51,334 nucleotides of DNA from positions 1-51,334 of the forward strand of contig RZYT01000002.1 in NCBI GenBank assembly GCA_009930195.1, given 5' to 3'. Under the pieces are notes generated by a model. That model was not told the origin of the DNA, searched no databases, and saw nothing but the letters and a program-made list of their open reading frames with translations. This DNA is from Spirochaetia bacterium. Lineage in GTDB: Bacteria > Spirochaetota > Spirochaetia > Sphaerochaetales > Sphaerochaetaceae. Within the stretch, counting starts at the first letter, position 1, and each line of letters begins with the position of its first letter. Of the stretch, positions 24,107 through 31,316 are shown piece after piece. The position numbers and the translations under genes were made by a program.

Positions 24107-25120
24107 TTATTTGAACTGCTTGTAGTTCTCTTTGGTAACCTTCTGGTAGGGAACCCATACGTACTTGCCATCAGTGATCTTGTAGCCGATGGAGTCGCTG
24201 GTGGGGTTGATTCCACGAGCCAAGTCGTAGGAGAGCATGAAGGTTGCACGGCCCTGGTTGACAGCGTCATTGAGGACGGTTCCGAGCAGGGTGCCTTCCT
24301 CGAGAGCCTGCAGAGCGGGAGCGGTTGCATCAACACCGACGACGGGCATGAACTTTCCGTCCTTGAAGTAACCGGCAGCCTTGAGGGCTTCGATTGCACC
24401 GAGGGCCATGTCGTCATTGTTTGCGAACACTGCCTCGATCTTGTCGCCCTGGCTGGCGATGAAAGCAGCCATTTTCTCCTGGCCCTTTACGCGGTCCCAC
24501 ATGCCGGTGTCTTCAGCAAGCTTCTGCACCTTGATTCCGTTGTCCTGCAGATTCTTGATGGAGTACTCGGTGCGGAGCTCTGCGTCCTGGTGTCCGGGCT
24601 CGCCCTTGAGCATGACATACTGCAACACGCCGTCGCCATTCTTGTCCATGGACTTGTTGGCCTTCCAGTAGTCGGCAATGATCTGACCACTCATGGTACC
24701 GGACTCTTCAGCACGTGCACCAACGTAGTAGATCTTGTCCCACTTTGCCATGTCTTCAGCAAGCGGTTCGCGGTTGAAGAACACTACGGGGATGTTTGCC
24801 TTCTTGGCCTTGTCGATGATGACACCGGCTGCGGTGCGGTCGACAGGGTTGATCTGCATGGCTTTCATGCCCTTGGTGATGAACAGGTCAACTTTCTCAT
24901 TCTGGGTGGCCTGGATGTTCATGGAGTCGACAACCTCAACTTTTGCATCGGTCTCTGCTGCTGCAGCGATGATTGCGTTGCGGACGCCGGTCATGAAGGT
25001 GTCATCAAACTTGTAGATGGCGCATCCAATTTCGATGGCCTTGCTGTCAGACTGACCCTGAGCGAACATGGGTGTTGCCAAGGCAAGTGCCAAGCACACA
25101 ACTGCGGTAATCTTTTTCAT
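24107..25120 (-). CDS. mglB: galactose/glucose-binding periplasmic protein MglB
   Basis: A 337-residue periplasmic binding protein. The signal peptide is MKKITAVVCLALALATPMFA with cleavage near AQG. The protein shows the MglB calcium-site loop (DKNGDGVLQYVML) and ligand-contact regions NREP and NNDDMALGAIEALK. Spirochaete MglB proteins bind glucose or galactose and may also feed chemotaxis; methyl-accepting partners are not in this window. AGGAGGG lies 5 bases before the ATG. It is the first gene of the mgl operon, preceded by palindromes that probably regulate it. Confidence 0.95.
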   Translation of the reverse strand: MKKITAVVCLALALATPMFAQGQSDSKAIEIGCAIYKFDDTFMTGVRNAIIAAAAETDAKVEVVDSMNIQATQNEKVDLFITKGMKAMQINPVDRTAAGVIIDKAKKANIPVVFFNREPLAEDMAKWDKIYYVGARAEESGTMSGQIIADYWKANKSMDKNGDGVLQYVMLKGEPGHQDAELRTEYSIKNLQDNGIKVQKLAEDTGMWDRVKGQEKMAAFIASQGDKIEAVFANNDDMALGAIEALKAAGYFKDGKFMPVVGVDATAPALQALEEGTLLGTVLNDAVNQGRATFMLSYDLARGINPTSDSIGYKITDGKYVWVPYQKVTKENYKQFK

Positions 25121-25142
25121 AGATCCCTCCTAATGGATTTTC

Positions 25143-25196
25143 TCTGTATTCAGTCTTGCATGGCCCATGCAAGCCGTACATGCAAATTTTTTTGCA
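25143..25196 (-). promoter_or_regulatory. mgl promoter region with two palindromic operators
   Basis: A 19-bp palindrome CTTGCATGG-C-CCATGCAAG (25155-25173) has perfect 9-bp arms and covers a possible -35 (minus TTGCAT, 25172-25167), with an 18-bp spacer to TACAGA (25148-25143). A second inverted repeat TGCAAA-N4-TTTGCA lies at 25181-25196. The position suggests repression by a dimeric regulator; the same TTGCA/TGCAA theme occurs at the WYL regulator's promoter. Confidence 0.55.
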
Positions 25197-25278
25197 CAAT
25201 CTTGGTTTTTTTTCGATTCCAGAGGAAAACTTCCATGTAAGAATAGAGAGAGGGACCCAGACCCAGAACCTATGCTAT

Positions 25279-26220
25279 CTACCGCATCTCAAGGAGTTGC
25301 ATGTATTCCAAAACCTGCTCTATCGTCGAAAGAGCCTGCGGTTTTCCACAGTTCTCGCGCTTTGCCAATGCTCCTGGCCCATGGCAGGAGGACTCGAAAA
25401 AGCGTGAATCCTCAGCCTTGAAGACCACCTCTCCGCCCCCAGGGGGGAAGGCATGCATCCATGTCCACCCGTCAGGGTGGATGTGAGCATTCAGATGACA
25501 CTCATACAACAGGCAGTAGGAGTTGACCGCAGGATCTGCTCCGGGATGCCAAGGCCTGCCCAAGAATACACTCCCATCTGCAACGCCTGCTTCCCTGACC
25601 ACGTTGCATCGATACAGCACAAAACCCAACTTCCCTTCCTTGGTGGACGGAGCAACAAGATATCCCGGGCCCTTGGAGAGAATGGTACACTCCTCAAAAA
25701 GTGCCATCCCCCCACCAAAGATGAAATCGATGTTGCCGGCAATCAGGCAGTTCTGCAACCGATGGCTGCCGCAATCGAGCAGCAGGGTATCCTGCCAGCC
25801 AAGCAGTGCGCAATCGGTCAGGGTGGTGTGTTCCGCACCTTCACAGGTTCTGAGTGCAACTGCCTGCAGTCCTTTCACCTTTCCCGGATTTTCCGCCACC
25901 CGCTGTCGGTGGGCTTCATACTCGAAGGAGTTTGCAATCGTGAGGTTTTCTGCATGGAAAAACGGTGCACCTATGGTCAGTGAAGCCGTTGCAAAGGTGC
26001 CCATCATCCTGCCATCCCGCTCCATGAAAGCGGCATCTGCGTAGGTGAGTATGGTTTTGTCCCGTCCTCTGCCCAGCAGGGTGACATCAGGTCGATTGAT
26101 GTACACCTTTTCGGTATACACGCCCTCTTCCAGATGGATGACCAGCGGCCCTTGCGCCGCATGAGCAAGCGCCTCATTGATGCTCTCTCCGATTTTCACC
26201 AGTCTTGTCTGTATCTGCAT
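25279..26220 (-). CDS. pectinesterase-like (carbohydrate esterase family 8) protein
   Basis: A 313-residue right-handed beta-helix protein with pectin methylesterase signatures: GWQDTLLLDCGSHRLQNC, then IAGNIDFIFGGG holding a catalytic Asp, and LGRPWHPG with the Arg. In the family this enzyme demethylates pectin. It has no signal peptide, so it should act in the cytoplasm on imported methyl-esterified oligogalacturonides. It lies 158 bp upstream of mglB on the same strand, separated by the mgl promoter region, and has no Shine-Dalgarno site. A -10 hexamer ends six bases before the ATG. Confidence 0.9.
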   Translation of the reverse strand: MQIQTRLVKIGESINEALAHAAQGPLVIHLEEGVYTEKVYINRPDVTLLGRGRDKTILTYADAAFMERDGRMMGTFATASLTIGAPFFHAENLTIANSFEYEAHRQRVAENPGKVKGLQAVALRTCEGAEHTTLTDCALLGWQDTLLLDCGSHRLQNCLIAGNIDFIFGGGMALFEECTILSKGPGYLVAPSTKEGKLGFVLYRCNVVREAGVADGSVFLGRPWHPGADPAVNSYCLLYECHLNAHIHPDGWTWMHAFPPGGGEVVFKAEDSRFFESSCHGPGALAKRENCGKPQALSTIEQVLEYMQLLEMR

Positions 26221-26232
26221 GATTCCATCATA
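26218..26232 (-). promoter_or_regulatory. -10 element giving a leaderless pectinesterase mRNA
   Basis: Minus strand TATGAT (26232-26227) ends six bases before ATG 26220. The -35 at 17 bp is weak (GGTAAA). Confidence 0.4.
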
Positions 26233-26292
26233 GCCGCATTTGCTTGGAGTTTACCGACACATGTTTCTCTCTTTCCTTTGTGAAAGAACACG

Positions 26293-26320
26293 AAAAAGGG
26301 CTGCCGCATCGCGACAGCCC
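26293..26320 (-). terminator. nifJ terminator
   Basis: Minus strand: GGGCTG-T-CGC and GCG-G-CAGCCC pair around a 3-base loop (26320-26298) with one mismatch, followed by five T (26297-26293). It lies 25 bases after the nifJ stop. Confidence 0.85.
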
Positions 26321-26344
26321 CAAAAACACACAAACAAGTGAGTC

Positions 26345-29300
26345 TTACATCAAAGGACCGAGCTTCTCGAAGAAACTCCAGCGCTTCTTTGCATCTTCCT
26401 CAGCCTTCACAAAGAGGTCTTCGGCATTTGCAGGATTCGTCTTGTAGAGCGAAGTATAGCGAACCTCACCCTTGATGAAATCCTGGAAAGAACCGGAAAC
26501 CGGCTTGGCATCCCAGCTGAATCTCTTGCCTTCCTCGAGTGCGGGGTTGAAGCGGTAGAGCGGCCAGTAACCAGCTTCCACTGCCTTCTTCTCCTCAACC
26601 TGGCTGAAACGCATGTTCATGCCGTGGTTGATACACGGGGAGTAACAGAAGATGATCGAGGGGCCCTTCCATGCGACTGCTTCCTGCAGAGCCTTCTGGG
26701 CATGCAGGCGGTTGGAACCGAGTGCGATGGAAGCAACATACGCATGTCCATAGGTCATGCACATGAAGCCCATGTTCTTCTTGCCGATCTCCTTGCCTGC
26801 GCTTGCAAACTTTGCAACCGCTGCAATCGGAGTTGACTTGGAAGCCTGTCCGCCGGTGTTGGAGTACACCTCGGTGTCGAGCACCAGGATGTTGACGTTC
26901 CTACCAGAGGCAACAACGTGGTCAACACCACCGTAGCCAATGTCGTAGGCCCAGCCGTCACCACCGATGATGAAGACAACCTTGTCGGCAAAATAGTCCT
27001 TCAGCTCATCAATCTTGACAAGCACGGCCTTCTGCTCGGCGTTGGCACTGGCCATAGCCTCGGGAAGGGCAGCCTGGACAGCCTTCTGTGCAGCGTTGGC
27101 GGCATCAGAGGACTCTTCCCACAGCTCAAGGGACTTCTCGATGGCACTCTTCAGTGCATCGGTGGTGCCCAGAGCAAAAAGCTGATCGATGTAGATGCGC
27201 AGCTGCTCACGGTTGGAATCTACGGCAAGGCGCATACCCAGACCATACTCAGCATTGTCCTCGAAGAGGCTGTTTCCCCATGCCGGACCCTGTCCATCAC
27301 TCTGGCGTACGGTGTACGGAGTGGTCGGGAAGGTACCGCTGTAGATGGAGGAACAACCGGTTGCGTTGGCTACGATCATGCGATCACCGCAGATCTGGGA
27401 GACCATCTTCACATAGGGGGTCTCACCACAGCCGGCGCATGCACCGGAGAACTCAAAGAGCGGCTGCTTGAACTGCAAGCCCTTGATGGAGGTCTCGGGA
27501 GCTCCGTCGAGCACATCGTACGGAAGAGCTTCAAAGAACTCGGCATTGGCGATTTCGCCAGCTTCGCGCTCGGTCGCAATCGGGCTGAGCACAAGAGACT
27601 TCACCTTGGACGGACAGGTCTCAACACAAACACCACAACCCTGGCAGTCCTCAGTGTAGATCTGAATCTTGAACTGGAGATTGCGATCGTTCTTGGTGCT
27701 GGACTTCAGAACATTGAACGTCTCTGGTGCGCCTTCCAGATCCTTCGGGTCAATCTGCTTTGCGCGGATTGCAGCGTGGGGACAGGACTGTACGCACTGG
27801 TTGCACTGGATGCAGTTCTCAGAAACCCAGTGAGGCACGAAGGGTGCAACACCACGCTTCTCAAACTTTGCGGTAGCGGTCGGCAAAGTACCATCAAACG
27901 ACATCTTGGAAACAGGAATGTCATTGCCCTTCAGGTGCATGATGGGTTCCATGATATCCTTTGCAAAGTCGTCGGCATCAGCTGGGATCAGGCGAGCAGG
28001 TTCATAGCTCTTGGTGATCTTGGCAGGAATGGCGACCTGGTGCAGGGCATCACTTGCGCCGTCAACGGCCGCCCAGTTCTTCTTGACGATTTCCTCGCCC
28101 TTCTTGATGAAGGTCTTCTTGATGTACTGCTTGATCAGGTCAATGGCTTCCGTCTCAGGAAGCACTTCGCTGATCTTGAAGAATGCAGCCTGCATGACCG
28201 TGTTGATGCGAGTCCCAAGACCAGCCTTCTCAGCAATCTCAAGTGCATTGATGTTGTAGAAACGGATCTTCTTCTCGATGATCTGCTCCTGCATCTCACG
28301 GGTCAGGTGCTCAAAGACCTCATCGGAAGGAATCTGGCTGTTGAGCAGGAAGACGCCGCCGTTCTTGAGCGGACCAAGCATGTCATAGCGCCCGATGTAT
28401 GCCGGGTTGTGACAAGCAACGAAGTCAGCATGGTCGATGAGCCAAGGCATATCCAACGAACTCTTGCCGAAGCGAAGGTGGCTGACGGTGATACCGCCGC
28501 TCTTCTTGGAGTCGTAGGAGAAGTAGGCCTGTGCATTGAGATCGGTGTTGTCGCCGATGATCTTGATGGAGTTCTTGTTTGCACCGACGGTACCGTCAGA
28601 GCCAAGGCCCCAGAACATGCAGGAAACAACGCCGGCAGGAGAAACGTTGATCGATTCGTTCACCGGGATGGAACGACCGGTCACATCGTCGTTGATACCG
28701 ACGGTGAAGTTGTTGAAAGCCTTGCCTGCAAGGTGATCATAGACAGCCTTTGCGTGGCTGGGAGTGAAGTCCTTGCTGGAGAGACCGAAACGGCCGCCGA
28801 TGACCTGCATGTCGGTCCTGCCCATCTGGCTGAGCGCGGTGATGACATCCTGGTACAGGGGCTCACCAAGTGAACCGGGTTCCTTGGTGCGGTCGAGCAC
28901 TGCAATGCGCTTCACTGACTGGGGAATGGCCTGCACGAAATGCTTGGCACTGAACGGGCGATAGAGACGAACCTTCAGGACACCGGTCTTGGAACCCTTC
29001 TTGTTCAGGTAATCGCTGGCCCATTCGAATGTGTCTGCACCGCTGCCCATCACAATGACGATATCGGTAGCATTGGGATCGCCGACATAGTCAAAAAGGT
29101 GGTAGGGACGACCGGTAAGTGCGGAAACCTGATCCATGTACTTCTGCACCATCTCGGGGAGGGCTTCGTAGTACGGATTGACGGTCTCACGACCCTGGAA
29201 GTAGACGTCTTCGTTCTGGGCGGCAACCTTCAGCCTCGGATGCTCGGGGCGCATGGCTCTCTCGCGGAAGCGGCGCACATACTCTTCGTTCACCAGCGGC

Positions 29301-29878
29301 TTGATATCCTCATACGCGATATCCTCAACCTTCTGCAGTTCATGGGAGGTCCTGAAACCATCAAAGAAGTTGAGGAAGGGAACCTGGGCCTCAAGCGTTG
29401 CAAGGTGGGCTACCAAGGACATGTCCATGGTTTCCTGTACGTTGCTCGCACAGGTCATGGCGAAGCCGGTATTGCGGCAGGACATGACGTCAGCATGGTC
29501 ACCAAAGATCGAAAGCGACTGTGCTGCAAGAGAACGTGCGGAGACATGAAACACAGTAGGAATCATTTCACCGGCAATCTTGTGCATGTTCGGGATCATC
29601 AGAAGCAACCCCTGACTAGCTGTGAACGTGGTGGTCAAAGCACCAGCAGAGAGGGCACCATGTACGGCACCGGCTGCGCCAGCCTCGGACTGCATTTCCA
29701 TGATCTCCACCGTCTTTCCCCACAGGTTCTTACGGCCGGTGCTGGACCATGAATCTGCGAACTCTCCCATCGGGGACGAGGGGGTGATCGGATAGATTGC
29801 GGCTACCTCGCTGAAGGCATATGCAATATGCGCGGCAGCGGTGTTTCCGTCAATAGTAACCCTTTTTTTGTTACCCAT
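26345..29878 (-). CDS. nifJ: pyruvate:ferredoxin (flavodoxin) oxidoreductase
   Basis: A 1177-residue single-chain enzyme that converts pyruvate and CoA to acetyl-CoA and CO2, reducing ferredoxin or flavodoxin. Domains in order: pyruvate-binding domain I (AAHIAYAFSEVAAIYPITPSSPMGE), domain II, the gamma-like domain (about 430-620), a two-cluster ferredoxin domain (CIQCNQCVQSCPHAAI near 690 and CQGCGVCVETCPSKV near 745), and the TPP domain with CAGCGETPYVK and GDGWAYDIGYGG. Full length for the family. GGAG lies 7 bases before the ATG. Flavodoxin and other low-potential carriers encoded in the window are possible acceptors. It is cytoplasmic and central to fermentative energy metabolism. Confidence 0.97.
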   Translation of the reverse strand: MGNKKRVTIDGNTAAAHIAYAFSEVAAIYPITPSSPMGEFADSWSSTGRKNLWGKTVEIMEMQSEAGAAGAVHGALSAGALTTTFTASQGLLLMIPNMHKIAGEMIPTVFHVSARSLAAQSLSIFGDHADVMSCRNTGFAMTCASNVQETMDMSLVAHLATLEAQVPFLNFFDGFRTSHELQKVEDIAYEDIKPLVNEEYVRRFRERAMRPEHPRLKVAAQNEDVYFQGRETVNPYYEALPEMVQKYMDQVSALTGRPYHLFDYVGDPNATDIVIVMGSGADTFEWASDYLNKKGSKTGVLKVRLYRPFSAKHFVQAIPQSVKRIAVLDRTKEPGSLGEPLYQDVITALSQMGRTDMQVIGGRFGLSSKDFTPSHAKAVYDHLAGKAFNNFTVGINDDVTGRSIPVNESINVSPAGVVSCMFWGLGSDGTVGANKNSIKIIGDNTDLNAQAYFSYDSKKSGGITVSHLRFGKSSLDMPWLIDHADFVACHNPAYIGRYDMLGPLKNGGVFLLNSQIPSDEVFEHLTREMQEQIIEKKIRFYNINALEIAEKAGLGTRINTVMQAAFFKISEVLPETEAIDLIKQYIKKTFIKKGEEIVKKNWAAVDGASDALHQVAIPAKITKSYEPARLIPADADDFAKDIMEPIMHLKGNDIPVSKMSFDGTLPTATAKFEKRGVAPFVPHWVSENCIQCNQCVQSCPHAAIRAKQIDPKDLEGAPETFNVLKSSTKNDRNLQFKIQIYTEDCQGCGVCVETCPSKVKSLVLSPIATEREAGEIANAEFFEALPYDVLDGAPETSIKGLQFKQPLFEFSGACAGCGETPYVKMVSQICGDRMIVANATGCSSIYSGTFPTTPYTVRQSDGQGPAWGNSLFEDNAEYGLGMRLAVDSNREQLRIYIDQLFALGTTDALKSAIEKSLELWEESSDAANAAQKAVQAALPEAMASANAEQKAVLVKIDELKDYFADKVVFIIGGDGWAYDIGYGGVDHVVASGRNVNILVLDTEVYSNTGGQASKSTPIAAVAKFASAGKEIGKKNMGFMCMTYGHAYVASIALGSNRLHAQKALQEAVAWKGPSIIFCYSPCINHGMNMRFSQVEEKKAVEAGYWPLYRFNPALEEGKRFSWDAKPVSGSFQDFIKGEVRYTSLYKTNPANAEDLFVKAEEDAKKRWSFFEKLGPLM

Positions 29879-29906
29879 TTTGACACTCCATAAAACAGTA
29901 TTTGAT

Positions 29907-29925
29907 GTACCCCAGAAGGGGGTAC
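29907..29925 (-). repeat. hairpin in the nifJ 5' untranslated region
   Basis: GTACCCC (29907-29913) pairs perfectly with GGGGTAC (29919-29925), loop of five. It sits in the middle of the predicted 85-base leader and could affect message stability. Confidence 0.55.
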
Positions 29926-29971
29926 CCTATGCGCGTGCAAAAAAAATCCTCACAGATTTTCCCAGAAATCA

Positions 29972-30000
29972 ATCATAAACCAATAAGGAATCGATTGCAA
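29972..30000 (-). promoter_or_regulatory. nifJ promoter
   Basis: Minus strand: TTGCAA (30000-29995), 17-bp spacer, TATGAT (29977-29972). The predicted start is near 29965, giving a leader of about 85 bases. Confidence 0.65.
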
Positions 30001-30046
30001 CCTTCACCAATCTGATTTCCTGTATTGATAAACCTTTAGTCACATT

Positions 30047-31267
30047 TCATTTCCTAAGGTATTTATTTAGTGCAATATAACCGCAACCAAGCATAAAACA
30101 GAGCCCTGCATTGATGAGCCAGAGCTGCCGATAGTCCAAAACCAGCAACAACAGCCCACCATAGGAAGGACTGAGGGCATGTCCAAGACTTGAAGTGGTC
30201 GTGAGGTAGGCGTTCGCCCGCGAGCGAAGCGAAGGTGGGGAATAGGCGTTTACGAACACGTTCGCATTGGTTGCCATCAGGATCTCACCAAGGGTCCAGA
30301 TACAGGTTGCCACCAGAAAGGGAACAAAGTTGGAACAGAGGGCATACATTCCATAGCCAAGAATATAGAAGAGCATTGCAAGCGCCATCGAATACAGCTG
30401 GCCGAACTTGTGGGTCCAGATGGTGAGGAAGGCAGTAGCCACCAGAACGGTGACGGCATTGATGCTCATCAACAAGGCATATGAACGGGAACCCACCACC
30501 TCGCCGAAGAGCGATGCAAATTGCAGCGGCAACGTGAAGGAGTTCTGTCCATAGGTAAGGCTGTAGAGGGCAAACCCAAGAAAGAACACAACCAGAACTG
30601 GGGATAGATGCAATTTCCCGCCACTTTGGCCTGGCTCCGGCATTCTGTGCATCCCGATCCCTTTGGCATACGGAATGGCAACGACAAGCAGGATTGTTGA
30701 AAGGGAGAGCAGGAGAGCCGAGAAGCTGAAGAGAAGAAACAGGGACCGGGCATACAGGAAGGAGGCGGCCATAGGACCGAGGGCAACCCCTACGTTCGTT
30801 CCCAGATAGAGCAGGCTGAACGATTGGGAAAGCTGTTCCTTGCTGCTGAACTCTGCAACCATGGTGTTGGTCAACGGGGACGTCCCACCCCGGAAAGGGC
30901 TGCCCAGAAGGATGAGATACGGAATGAGGTCAGGCTGGCTGTGATAGGAAAAAGCACAGGCTGCATAGGAGAGGATCACCATGGACTGGAAAAGAACCAA
31001 AGGCCTTTTCTGTCCCCATCGCTCCGCAATCGGTGCACTGAGCAACTGGCCGAGCATAGTCGCCGCCACGCTCAACGATATGAAGAATCCAGCCTGGGCT
31101 GGGCTGAGATTGAGTTTTCCGGTCAGAATCAGGACAAGCAGCAACTGTACAAAATCACCGAATCGGTTGATGATCCGGATGATGAAAAGTACATAGATTG
31201 ATTTCCCCAGACCCCGGTACAGGGAAAACCCCGCCAGGGACTGACGGGGTTTCTGTTTGGTCAACAC
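30047..31267 (-). CDS. MFS transporter
   Basis: A 406-residue major facilitator with about 12 hydrophobic segments. The loop 2-3 motif appears as APIAERWGQKRPLVLFQ and the second-half counterpart as WTHKFGQLYSMAL. It resembles multidrug or sugar efflux-type transporters; the substrate is unknown. The start is GTG 31267 (TTG 31264 is possible): AGGG lies 5 bases before it, and no internal ATG would retain the first helix. Codons 6-14 coincide with a terminator-like hairpin, which is unusual. It lies 46 bp after nrdJ with its own promoter. Confidence 0.82.
   Translation of the reverse strand: MLTKQKPRQSLAGFSLYRGLGKSIYVLFIIRIINRFGDFVQLLLVLILTGKLNLSPAQAGFFISLSVAATMLGQLLSAPIAERWGQKRPLVLFQSMVILSYAACAFSYHSQPDLIPYLILLGSPFRGGTSPLTNTMVAEFSSKEQLSQSFSLLYLGTNVGVALGPMAASFLYARSLFLLFSFSALLLSLSTILLVVAIPYAKGIGMHRMPEPGQSGGKLHLSPVLVVFFLGFALYSLTYGQNSFTLPLQFASLFGEVVGSRSYALLMSINAVTVLVATAFLTIWTHKFGQLYSMALAMLFYILGYGMYALCSNFVPFLVATCIWTLGEILMATNANVFVNAYSPPSLRSRANAYLTTTSSLGHALSPSYGGLLLLVLDYRQLWLINAGLCFMLGCGYIALNKYLRK
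31226..31252 (-). terminator. nrdJ terminator lying inside the MFS coding start
   Basis: Minus strand: AAACCCCGTCAG and CTGGCGGGGTTT pair over 12 positions with one G-T wobble around TCC, ending in a run of four T. It is 61 bases after the nrdJ stop and within codons 6-14 of the MFS gene, so it can end nrdJ transcription and also attenuate the MFS gene. Confidence 0.7.
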
Positions 31268-31287
31268 GGAATCCCTACCCTACATGG

Positions 31288-31316
31288 AGAGTACGGATTG
31301 CCATCTCTTTGGTCAA
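31288..31316 (-). promoter_or_regulatory. promoter of the MFS gene overlapping the nrdJ stop
   Basis: Minus strand: TTGACC (31316-31311), 17-bp spacer, TACTCT (31293-31288). The -35 contains the nrdJ stop codon TGA. Confidence 0.55.

Noticed and set aside
26918-28873. Long open frame (651 codons) antisense to nifJ
   Set aside because: It lies wholly within nifJ, whose motifs are complete; no ribosome site or recognisable domain. Such frames arise from the strong codon bias of the sense gene.
31281-31287. ATG directly after the MFS promoter -10 as a leaderless start
   Set aside because: That ATG is followed at once by TAG; the gene frame begins at GTG 31267.
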